NCBI GenBank assembly: GCA_016880695.1
Contig: JAEHCY010000284.1
Span: forward strand, 1 to 6,065
Direction: 5' to 3'
Length of the DNA stretch: 6,065 bases
Source: Chromatiaceae bacterium
GTDB lineage: Bacteria; Pseudomonadota; Gammaproteobacteria; Chromatiales; Chromatiaceae
Below are positions 1 to 5,845 of this stretch, piece by piece; position 1 is the stretch's first letter, and the number at the start of each line of letters is the position of its first letter. Position numbers and translations under genes: made by a program. Below the pieces are notes generated by a model. That model saw nothing but the letters and a program-made list of their open reading frames with translations, was not told where the DNA came from and did no database searches.

Positions 1-130
1 ACGGGACCAGGAAAAACAGCGTCTCGCCCGCAACCTGGGGCGGCAGTATTACGATCACCTGATGGCCGACCTAGTCGGCCGGGCGAAAGTGACCCGGCAC
101 ACCCCAAAGCGGCCGGCAGAGAACCCTTAA
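1..130 (+). CDS. ppiD: C-terminal end of a probable PpiD-type periplasmic chaperone (partial)
   Basis: An open frame enters from the left edge (first full codon at 2) and ends at TAA 128-130, giving 42 codons. The visible peptide is basic and helical, with the stretch YYDHLMADLVGRAKVTRH near its end. Known family: PpiD is an inner-membrane-anchored periplasmic chaperone with a parvulin domain that helps outer-membrane proteins fold, and PpiD proteins commonly end in a short helix followed by an AKV/AKI-like strand and a polar tail. In pseudomonads ppiD lies next to fabI, which matches this position. The parvulin domain is outside the window, so the identification rests on the tail and on synteny. 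It could be another protein with a similar helical C-terminus. It converges on fabI with 69 bp between the stop codons. Confidence 0.5.
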   Translation, partial: RDQEKQRLARNLGRQYYDHLMADLVGRAKVTRHTPKRPAENP

Positions 131-140
131 CTCGAATGTG

Positions 141-168
141 TCCGCCGGGCGGTTGACCGGCCGGCGGA
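141..168. terminator. GC-rich hairpin between convergent genes, possible bidirectional terminator
   Basis: TCCGCCGG (141-148) is perfectly complementary to CCGGCGGA (161-168). Inside it, after one mismatch (149/160), CGG (150-152) pairs with CCG (157-159) around a TTGA loop. The hairpin lies about 10 nt after the plus-strand stop and about 30 nt beyond the fabI stop, so it could act on both transcripts. Neither strand has a T-run after the stem, so it is not a textbook intrinsic terminator. It may instead block read-through or protect 3' ends. Confidence 0.5.
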
Positions 169-199
169 GCTAAGCCCTTACCCCCTGCTTCGGTCGCGC

Positions 200-976
200 C
201 TAGACCATTCCTAAGACGTTATAGCCGCAATCGACGTAGAGGATGTCGCCGGTGATTCCCGATGCGAGGTCCGAGCAGAGGAAGGCGGCGCTATTGCCCA
301 CCTCTTCGATGCTCACGTTGCGCCGCAGCGGTGCGCGTTCCTCGACGTACTTGAGCATGGAGCGGAAGTCCGCGATCCCGGACGCGGCCAGGGTGCGGAT
401 GGGCCCGGCGGAAATGGCGTTCACGCGGGTTCCCTCCGGTCCAAGAGCGGCGGCCAGGTAGCGCACATTGGCCTCCAGGCTCGCCTTGGCCAGGCCCATG
501 ACGTTGTAATAGGGCACGGTTCGCACCGCGCCGAGGTAGCTCATGGTCAGCAGGCTGCCGCGGCGGCCGCGCATCAGCTCGCGACCGGCTTTGGCGAGGG
601 CGGCAAAACTGTAGGAGCTGATATCGTGGGCGATGGCGAACCCCTCGCGGGTCACCGCGTCGATGTAGGAGCCTTCCAATTGGTCGCGGGGGGCAAAGCC
701 CACGGAGTGGACGATAGCGTCGAGACCATCCCAGCGCGCGCCCAGCGCGGCGAACAGGGCGCTGACCTCCTGGTCACTCGCCACATCGCAGGGCAGCACG
801 ATGTCGGACTCGCACTGGGTGGCGCATTCCGTGACCCGCGAGGCGAGCTTCTCGTTCTGAAAGGTGAAGGCGAGCTGGGCTCCCTCGCGATGCATTGCTT
901 GAGCGACGCCCCAGGCGATGGATCGGTTGCTGGCGATGCCAACGATGAGGATTCGTTTGTCTTGCAAAAATCCCAT
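200..976 (-). CDS. fabI: Enoyl-[acyl-carrier-protein] reductase (NADH), FabI
   Basis: FabI reduces the trans-2 double bond of enoyl-ACP with NADH, the last step of each elongation cycle of type II fatty acid synthesis in the cytoplasm. From the chosen start it is 258 aa, close to the 262 aa of E. coli FabI, and aligns with it from memory along its whole length. Visible hallmarks are the dinucleotide-binding N-terminus with [11 protein letters not shown], Gln40 in FTFQNEK (typical of NADH use), CDV at 63-65, SVGFAP at 91-96, and the catalytic triad Tyr147, Tyr157 and Lys164 within SYLGAV and [24 protein letters not shown] follows at 188-201, then Phe204. Gly93 and Phe204, where E. coli triclosan or diazaborine resistance changes occur, are the sensitive-type residues. 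An ATG 15 nt upstream (991) would add METST, but a GGAG Shine-Dalgarno (989-986) sits 9 nt before the ATG at 976 and the protein then begins MGFL as in E. coli. The gene is convergent with ppiD and divergent from the transporter operon. One small oddity is VDCGYN near the C-terminus, where VDGG is usual. Confidence 0.97.
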   Translation of the reverse strand: MGFLQDKRILIVGIASNRSIAWGVAQAMHREGAQLAFTFQNEKLASRVTECATQCESDIVLPCDVASDQEVSALFAALGARWDGLDAIVHSVGFAPRDQLEGSYIDAVTREGFAIAHDISSYSFAALAKAGRELMRGRRGSLLTMSYLGAVRTVPYYNVMGLAKASLEANVRYLAAALGPEGTRVNAISAGPIRTLAASGIADFRSMLKYVEERAPLRRNVSIEEVGNSAAFLCSDLASGITGDILYVDCGYNVLGMV

Positions 977-985
977 GGTAGAGGT

Positions 986-989
986 CTCC
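986..989 (-). promoter_or_regulatory. Shine-Dalgarno that decides the fabI start
   Basis: On the minus strand GGAG lies 9 nt before the ATG at 976. It overlaps the last base of the upstream in-frame ATG at 991, which itself has no purine-rich SD in the preceding C-rich stretch. This favours the shorter FabI beginning MGFL. Confidence 0.65.
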
Positions 990-1099
990 ATCGAGGTTGA
1001 GGGTGGGGTGCGAGCCCTCGCAGTGGCGCGCGTGCCGGCTCAAGCCCCAATCCCCTGATGGGCGGCTAAGGCCTGAAGTCGGGGCGTGGCCCAGGGCGG

Positions 1100-1128
1100 C
1101 TGACAATGGCTCCGAGGGGTGCGAAGAT
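1100..1128 (+). promoter_or_regulatory. Candidate sigma70-type promoter of the transporter operon
   Basis: CTGACA (1100-1105, five of six to TTGACA) is followed after 17 bp by GAAGAT (1123-1128, three of six to TATAAT). A TG one base before the -10 hexamer (1120-1121) gives an extended -10. Transcription would begin near 1135, leaving a leader of about 40 nt before the GTG at 1174. The -10 match is poor and this is prediction by eye. No convincing promoter for fabI was seen on the opposite strand of 977-1173, although one is expected there. Confidence 0.3.
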
Positions 1129-1140
1129 CGTCTCAGACGA
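1128..1140. promoter_or_regulatory. 13-bp palindrome, possible operator
   Basis: TCGTCT-C-AGACGA is a perfect inverted repeat with a single central base. It overlaps the end of the candidate -10 and the expected transcription start of the transporter operon, where a repressor dimer could block initiation. No known regulator motif was recognised. The one-base centre makes an RNA hairpin unlikely, which favours a DNA-binding site over a structural role. Confidence 0.3.
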
Positions 1141-1173
1141 ATGGCCCGCTAAGTTACCGGAAATCGAGAGTCC

Positions 1174-3381
1174 GTGAAAGCTGGGAGACCCTTGGCCGAA
1201 CCGCCGCGACGACCTCGGATCACCTCGGCCAAGGTGCTGGGGGTGCTGCTCGCGCTGTCGTTGGCCGCGTGTGGGGAGGGACCCTGGAATGATCCTTACC
1301 CTGCCTCGCAGGAGGGTGCGAGCATTGTCTATGGTTCTTTCTCCGAGCGGCCCAAGCATCTCGACCCGGCCCGCTCCTACAGTTCCAATGAGTACGCCTT
1401 CATCGGACAGATCTATGAGCCCCCGCTGCAGTATCACTTTCTCTTGAGGCCCTATCGCCTGGTTCCACTGACGGCCGAGGCAGTTCCGGAGCCGATGTTT
1501 TTCACCGAGAAGGGTGAGCCGCTCCCGCCCGATGCCCCACCCGAGGCGATCGGCTTTAGCGAGTATCGGGTCCGCATCCGTCCCGGGGTGCGCTACCAGC
1601 CCCACCCGGCCTTTGCCAAGGGCTCCAACGGCGCTTACCGCTATCACCACCTGAGCGCGGAGGACCTCGGCGGCATCAACAGGCTCGGTGATTTCACCGA
1701 GACCGGAACACGGGAGCTGGTGGCGGAGGACTTCGTCCACCAGATCAAGCGCCTGGCGGATCCCGCCGTGCATTCCCCAATCGCCGGGCTGATGGCGGAG
1801 CATATCGAGGGCTTCGCGGAGCTGTCCCAGCGCTTGACCGAGGCAAGGGCCGTCGCTGACAGGGCAGAGAGCAACTCGTTCTTGGATCTGCGGGCATTCG
1901 CCTTCGCGGGTGCCGAGGCCCTGGACCGCTACAGTTACCGGATTCGGCTGCAGGGTCGCTACCAGCAGTTCATCTACTGGCTGGCGATGCCCTTCTTTGC
2001 CCCCATGCCCTGGGAAGCGGATCGCTTCTACGCCCAGTCTGGCCTGCGGGAACGCAACATCACGCTGGACTGGTATCCCGTGGGTAGCGGCCCCTTCATG
2101 CTCAGCGAGAACAATCCCAATCTGCGCATGGTGCTCAGCCGCAACCCTTACTTCCATGGTGAGTCCTACCCCGAAGAAGGCATGCCCGACGACCAGGCGG
2201 CGGGACTGCTCCGTGATGCGGGAGGGGCCTTGCCCTTCGTCGAGCGGGCGGTCTACAGCCTGGAGAAGGAGAATATCCCCTACTGGTACAAGTTTCTGCA
2301 GGGCTACTACGATACCTCCGGCATCGCCTCTGACAGCTTCGATCAGGCGATTGGGTTCAGTTCCCAGGGCGAGGCGTTGCTGACGGACGCCCTGCGCGAG
2401 CGGGGCATCGAGCTGCTGACGGCGGTGGAGAGCTCGGTGTTCTATCTCGGCTTCAACATGCGTGACCCGCTGATCGGCGGCGATGGGGAGTCCGCGCGGC
2501 TGTTGCGGCGGGCGATCTCCATCGCGGTCGACTACGACGAATATGTCTCCATCTTTGCCAATGGCCGCGGGGTTGCGGCCCAGGGGCCGATCCCCCCGGG
2601 GATCTTCGGCTATCGCGAGGGCGAGGCGGGCATCAATCCCTACATTTACCGCTGGGAAGAGGGGCGGGCGGTACGGCGGGGGATCGAAGAGGCGCGGGCT
2701 CTCATGGATCGGGCGGGCTTTCCGGGGGGACGCGACCCGGCCACCGCCGAGGCGCTGACCCTTTACTACGATACCACCGCCTCGGGCCCCGATGACAAGG
2801 CACGCCTGAGCTGGATGCGCAAGCAGCTCGCTAAACTCGGCATCCAGCTCGTCATCCGTGCCACGGACTACAACCGGTTTCAGGAAAAGATGCGCGAGGG
2901 GACCGGTCAGCTCTTCATCTGGGGCTGGAACGCGGACTACCCGGACCCGGAGAATTTCCTCTTCCTCCTCTATGGCCCCAACAGCAAGGCGCAGGGCGGT
3001 GGAGAGAACGCTGCCAACTACCAAAACCCGTCGTTTGACATCCTGTTCGACCGCATGAAAGACATGACCGACGGGCCTGAGCGGCAGGCCGTCATCGACC
3101 AGATGGTGGAGATCCTGCGTCGCGATGCCCCCTGGAACTGGGGATACTTTCCCCAGGCCTTCAGTCTGCACCACGCCTGGGTCCGCAACCTCAAGCCGAA
3201 TCTCATGGCCAACAACACGCTGAAGTACCGGCGGGTGGACCCGGCTCTGCGGGAGCGCTCGCGGGAGCAATGGAATCGGCCCCTCGTTTGGCCCCTGGCC
3301 CTGGTGGCCGGGCTGCTCCTGGTGGGTGGCCTTCCCGCGGTCCGCATCTACCGCCAACGGGAGCGGGGTCGCGCCCTATGA
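1174..3381 (+). CDS. Peptide-type ABC transporter solute-binding lipoprotein (SBP_bac_5 family), with C-terminal membrane helix
   Basis: This 735-aa protein should capture a peptide-like ligand outside the inner membrane and deliver it to the two permeases encoded next. A basic n-region (residues 1-20, with RRPR), a hydrophobic core VLGVLLALSL and lipobox LAAC place the lipidated Cys at residue 33. Family 5 features include SERPKHLDPARSYSSNE (57-73), YPVGSGPFML (301-310), LLRRAISIAVDYDEYV (443-458), WGWNADYPDPENF (583-595) and APWNWGYFPQ (652-661). It is longer than OppA or DppA (about 540 aa) or YejA (about 600). Extra sequence lies around 105-185 and 200-250. Residues about 704-723 form a second hydrophobic helix followed by the basic tail RIYRQRERGRAL. 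The start is GTG at 1174, the first possible start after an in-frame TAA at 1150, with a weak GAGAG before it. A TTG at 1192 preceded by GGGAG is an alternative that keeps the lipobox. The stop overlaps the next gene (ATGA), so translation is probably coupled. The ligand is not predictable from sequence; oligopeptides are the default guess. Confidence 0.9.
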   Translation: MKAGRPLAEPPRRPRITSAKVLGVLLALSLAACGEGPWNDPYPASQEGASIVYGSFSERPKHLDPARSYSSNEYAFIGQIYEPPLQYHFLLRPYRLVPLTAEAVPEPMFFTEKGEPLPPDAPPEAIGFSEYRVRIRPGVRYQPHPAFAKGSNGAYRYHHLSAEDLGGINRLGDFTETGTRELVAEDFVHQIKRLADPAVHSPIAGLMAEHIEGFAELSQRLTEARAVADRAESNSFLDLRAFAFAGAEALDRYSYRIRLQGRYQQFIYWLAMPFFAPMPWEADRFYAQSGLRERNITLDWYPVGSGPFMLSENNPNLRMVLSRNPYFHGESYPEEGMPDDQAAGLLRDAGGALPFVERAVYSLEKENIPYWYKFLQGYYDTSGIASDSFDQAIGFSSQGEALLTDALRERGIELLTAVESSVFYLGFNMRDPLIGGDGESARLLRRAISIAVDYDEYVSIFANGRGVAAQGPIPPGIFGYREGEAGINPYIYRWEEGRAVRRGIEEARALMDRAGFPGGRDPATAEALTLYYDTTASGPDDKARLSWMRKQLAKLGIQLVIRATDYNRFQEKMREGTGQLFIWGWNADYPDPENFLFLLYGPNSKAQGGGENAANYQNPSFDILFDRMKDMTDGPERQAVIDQMVEILRRDAPWNWGYFPQAFSLHHAWVRNLKPNLMANNTLKYRRVDPALRERSREQWNRPLVWPLALVAGLLLVGGLPAVRIYRQRERGRAL

Positions 3382-4355
3382 TGGCCTATATCGTTCGCCG
3401 GCTGCTCTATGCCCTCCCCATCCTGATCGGGGTGAACCTGCTGACCTTCGTGCTGTTCTTCGTGGTGAACACGCCCGACGATATGGCCCGCATGCAGCTT
3501 GGTGTGAAGCGGGTGACCGCCGAGGCGGTGGAGAGCTGGAAGCGGGAACGTGGCTACGACAAGCCGCTCCTTTACAACGCGGACGCCTCGGGTATGGATC
3601 GTGCCACCGATACCATCTTCTTCCAGAAATCCATCAAGCTCTTCAGCTTCGATTTCGGTGCCTCCGACAGCGGGCGCGACATCGGCTACGACATCTCCCA
3701 GCGCATGTGGCCCAGCCTGGCCATTGCCCTGCCGGTGCTTGGGGTGGGGCTCCTGGTGAATATCAGCTTCGCCCTCTTCATCGTGTTCTTTCGCGCCACC
3801 TATATCGATTTCGGCAGTGTGGTCTTGTGTGTGGGGCTGATGTCGATCTCGGGGCTTTTTTACATCATCGGCGGGCAATATCTGCTCAGCAAGCTGCTGC
3901 ACCTCGCCCCGATCTCGGGGTACGACACCGGGCTGTCGGCCTGGAAGTTCCTGGTGCTGCCGGTGATCGTCGGTGTGGTCAGCGGGATTGGCGCCGGGAC
4001 GCGCTGGTACCGCACCCTGTTCCTCGAGGAGATCTCCGCGGACTATGTGCGCACCGCCCGGGCGAAGGGGCTTGGCGAACGGCGGGTGTTGTTCGTGCAC
4101 GTGCTCAACAATGCCCTGATCCCCATCCTGACCGGGGTGGTGGTGATTCTGCCGCTTCTGTTCATGGGCAGCCTCATCACCGAATCCTTCTTCGGCATTC
4201 CCGGCCTTGGCAGCTACACTATCGACGCGATCAGCAGCCAGGATTTCGCCATCGTGCGGGCCATGGTGTTCCTCGGCTCGGTGCTCTATATCCTCGGGCT
4301 GCTGCTGACCGACCTCTCCTATACCCTGGTGGACCCGAGGGTGCGCCTGTCATGA
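3378..4355 (+). CDS. DppB/OppB-like ABC transporter permease
   Basis: This 325-aa inner-membrane protein would form half of the translocation channel. It opens MMAYIVRRLLYALPILIGVN, the typical start of this permease family, with helix 1 at about 10-30. A long periplasmic stretch follows, with RERGYDKPLLYN (56-67) and LFSFDFGASDSGRDI (88-102), which matches the loop before helix 2 in DppB proteins. Further helices lie near 113-138, 145-170, 188-207, 247-268 and 293-315. The cytoplasmic EAA loop that docks on the ATPase is at about 216-250 (LEEISADYVRTARAKGLGERR). The protein ends with the usual DLSYTLVDPRVR. The ATG at 3378 overlaps the stop of the binding-protein gene as ATGA; the next codon is also ATG (3381) and could be the true start. 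A longer in-frame start at 3270 would add a Pro/Gly-rich segment lying inside the upstream gene and is unlikely. GGGG at 3365-3368 may serve as the SD. Confidence 0.93.
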   Translation: MMAYIVRRLLYALPILIGVNLLTFVLFFVVNTPDDMARMQLGVKRVTAEAVESWKRERGYDKPLLYNADASGMDRATDTIFFQKSIKLFSFDFGASDSGRDIGYDISQRMWPSLAIALPVLGVGLLVNISFALFIVFFRATYIDFGSVVLCVGLMSISGLFYIIGGQYLLSKLLHLAPISGYDTGLSAWKFLVLPVIVGVVSGIGAGTRWYRTLFLEEISADYVRTARAKGLGERRVLFVHVLNNALIPILTGVVVILPLLFMGSLITESFFGIPGLGSYTIDAISSQDFAIVRAMVFLGSVLYILGLLLTDLSYTLVDPRVRLS

Positions 4356-4429
4356 GCCCGTACCTCTGCCGCCGCCGCGAGGCGCGCCTCGCGGGATATC
4401 TCTTGCGCAGGACACCGGAGCAGGGCTGA
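4352..4429 (+). CDS. 25-codon ORF between the permease genes, possible coupling leader
   Basis: An ATG at 4352 overlaps the stop of the first permease (ATGA). It opens a 25-aa frame beginning MSPYLCRRREARLAG and ending at TGA 4427-4429, with six arginines. GAGGG at 4337-4341 lies 10 nt upstream and could serve as its SD. The frame is the same as that of the second permease, whose ATG comes only one codon (GCG) after this TGA. It may be a translated leader that hands ribosomes from one permease gene to the next, or a relic of a longer permease N-terminus cut by the stop. It may also be chance: with GC-rich codons, 25 open codons are unremarkable. The peptide resembles nothing I recognise. Confidence 0.3.
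   Translation: MSPYLCRRREARLAGYLLRRTPEQG
4375..4394 (+). promoter_or_regulatory. Perfect 20-bp palindrome, intercistronic hairpin
   Basis: CCGCGAGG (4375-4382) and CCTCGCGG (4387-4394) are exact complements around a CGCG loop, giving an 8-bp, almost all-GC stem in the mRNA. It lies 19 nt after the first permease stop and 27 nt before the likely SD of the second permease (AGGG, 4422-4425). No T-run follows, so termination is not expected. A role in mRNA stability, processing or tuning of the downstream permease fits better. It falls inside the 25-codon ORF, so ribosomes on that ORF would melt it. Confidence 0.5.
4422..4425 (+). promoter_or_regulatory. Shine-Dalgarno of the second permease
   Basis: AGGG lies 7 nt before the ATG at 4433, with GGAG a few bases further up (4417-4420). 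The SD sits in the last codons of the 25-codon ORF, so a ribosome finishing that ORF would cover it and could restart at 4433. Confidence 0.5.
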
Positions 4430-4432
4430 GCG

Positions 4433-5839
4433 ATGCTGGTACTGCTCTGGACCGATGTCTTGATGTGGATACTGCTCGGGCTGGTGCTGGGGTTCGGCGT
4501 CTATGCGGCCCGTCATGAGCACCTGCGCGAGCCCTGGGGGCGGGTGGTGCGCCACCCCACCGGCGTGGTCACGCTGGTGATCCTGGGCTTCTTCGTCATC
4601 GTTGCGCTCGTGGATTCGGTGCATTACCGGCCGCGTGCCGAGGGTCAAGATCAGCAATCCACCGTAGCCCATTCCGGCGAGACCCTGAGCCTGCTCGATG
4701 CCTGGCTCACGCCGTTGCGGGAACGCGAGGAAAAGACCTACTCCGAGCCCTTTGCCACCCACCTGTATGCGAAGGAAAGCATCGAGCTCCCCGATGGCTC
4801 CGTCGTCCGCGAGTTCCCGCGCCTGAAATGGGGAGGTGCCCACCTCGCGGACCCGGGCAGGGAGCGCCTGGCGGACATCGGGCTCACCGCGCTCCGCGCT
4901 CTGGCGGAGGGGCTGTTGGCTTGGCTCTTGGTGGCGGTGTTGGTGGTGGGGTGGCTCGGGCGGTTGGGAGGCCGGTCGTTTGGGGGGCAATGGGCCCTGG
5001 TCTGGCGGGGAGAGACCCCCGTCCCCTGTCGCGCGGCGCTCCTGAGCCTCGGTGCGCTGCTCCTGCTTTGCTTCGTCGCGGGTGAGCTGGCGCTCAAGTA
5101 CCACATCCTCGGCACCGACAAGGTCGGCGAGGACGTCTTCTACCAAAGCCTAAAGAGTGTCCGCACCGGGCTGGTGATCGGTACCCTGACCACCTTTGTC
5201 ATGTTGCCGGCGGCGGTGCTGCTCGGGATCATGGCCGGGTACTTTAGGGGCCGGGTGGATGATGTCATCCAGTACCTCTACACCACCCTCAATTCCATTC
5301 CCGGTGTCCTGCTGATCGCGGCGGCTATCCTGATGCTGCAGATCTACATGGCCAACCATCAGGAGGCGTTCAACAGCCTGGTGGAGCGGGCGGACCTGAG
5401 GCTCCTGTTTCTCTGCCTGATTCTGGGGGTGACGAGCTGGACCTCGCTCTGTCGGCTGCTGCGGGGGGAATCGCTCAAGCTGCGGGAGGTGGACTATGTG
5501 CAGGCCGCCATCGCCTTGGGGGTGGGTCATGCGCGGGTGATCCTGCGCCACATCCTGCCCAACGTGCTGCATATCGTGCTCATCACCCTGGTGCTTGACT
5601 TCAGCGGGCTGGTCCTGGCCGAGGCGGTGCTTTCTTATGTCAACATCGGGGTGGACCCGACCATGAACAGTTGGGGCAACATGATCAACAGCGCGCGGCT
5701 TGAGCTGGCCCGCGAGCCGGCGGTCTGGTGGTCGCTGACGGCGGCCTTTCTGTTCATGTTTACCCTGGTGCTGTCGGCGAACCTGCTGGCGGATGTGGTG
5801 CGGGACGCCTTCGATCCCCGCATCCGCCAGTCGCGCTGA
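4433..5839 (+). CDS. DppC/OppC-like ABC transporter permease, enlarged N-terminal half
   Basis: This 468-aa inner-membrane protein would pair with the DppB-like subunit. The C-terminal half is a standard DppC core: LGTDKVGEDVFYQ (226-238), helices near 244-270, 288-305, 324-340, 376-400 and 432-453, the EAA loop at about 350-383 (LREVDYVQAAIALGVGHARVILRHILPN), and the usual end RDAFDPR. The N-terminal half is unusual. An extra helix (about 8-25) precedes the normal first helix (about 43-63). Between the latter and LGTD lie about 90 polar residues (64-154) and two more helices (about 155-176 and 199-221). Basic residues in 27-42 and 174-200 suggest those loops are cytoplasmic, so residues 64-154 would be periplasmic, and an even number of added helices after the first keeps the core in its normal orientation. 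DppC is about 300 aa and YejE about 340. The gene follows a 77-nt gap from the first permease. An AGGG SD 7 nt upstream and an in-frame TGA just before the ATG support this start. Confidence 0.92.
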   Translation: MLVLLWTDVLMWILLGLVLGFGVYAARHEHLREPWGRVVRHPTGVVTLVILGFFVIVALVDSVHYRPRAEGQDQQSTVAHSGETLSLLDAWLTPLREREEKTYSEPFATHLYAKESIELPDGSVVREFPRLKWGGAHLADPGRERLADIGLTALRALAEGLLAWLLVAVLVVGWLGRLGGRSFGGQWALVWRGETPVPCRAALLSLGALLLLCFVAGELALKYHILGTDKVGEDVFYQSLKSVRTGLVIGTLTTFVMLPAAVLLGIMAGYFRGRVDDVIQYLYTTLNSIPGVLLIAAAILMLQIYMANHQEAFNSLVERADLRLLFLCLILGVTSWTSLCRLLRGESLKLREVDYVQAAIALGVGHARVILRHILPNVLHIVLITLVLDFSGLVLAEAVLSYVNIGVDPTMNSWGNMINSARLELAREPAVWWSLTAAFLFMFTLVLSANLLADVVRDAFDPRIRQSR

Positions 5840-5845
5840 GCGTCG

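Noticed and set aside
999..1019. GAGGG and CCCTC arms in the fabI leader, considered as a regulatory hairpin
   Set aside because: Only five pairs around an 11-nt loop, too weak to claim, and no ligand-binding or attenuator layout is visible.
2589..2604. Inverted repeat GATCCCC/GGGGATC inside the binding-protein gene
   Set aside because: It encodes Ile-Pro-Pro-Gly-Ile in a normal family segment, and short GC repeats of this size are expected by chance in such DNA.
1066..3357. A 763-codon open frame on the minus strand opposite the binding-protein gene
   Set aside because: It mirrors a well-supported gene in GC-rich DNA, where antisense frames stay open by codon bias. Its product is rich in Arg, Gly, Pro and Gln with no recognisable domain, and it also runs through the divergent promoter region.
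3326..4429. A 367-codon plus-strand frame overlapping the first permease
   Set aside because: Most of it is a shifted reading of the permease gene with Arg/Pro/His-rich low-quality sequence. Only its last 25 codons (from ATG 4352) lie outside the permease and are discussed separately.
4948..4987. Four G-tracts (GGGG, GGG, GGG, GGGGGG) that could form a G-quadruplex
   Set aside because: The third loop is 13 nt and the tracts are explained by Gly, Trp and Arg codons of a membrane helix and its loop. Nothing else suggests a structural role.
4319..5146. A 275-codon minus-strand frame opposite the second permease
   Set aside because: Gln/His/Pro/Arg-rich composition typical of a shadow frame and no motif, while the plus strand has clear membrane helices throughout.
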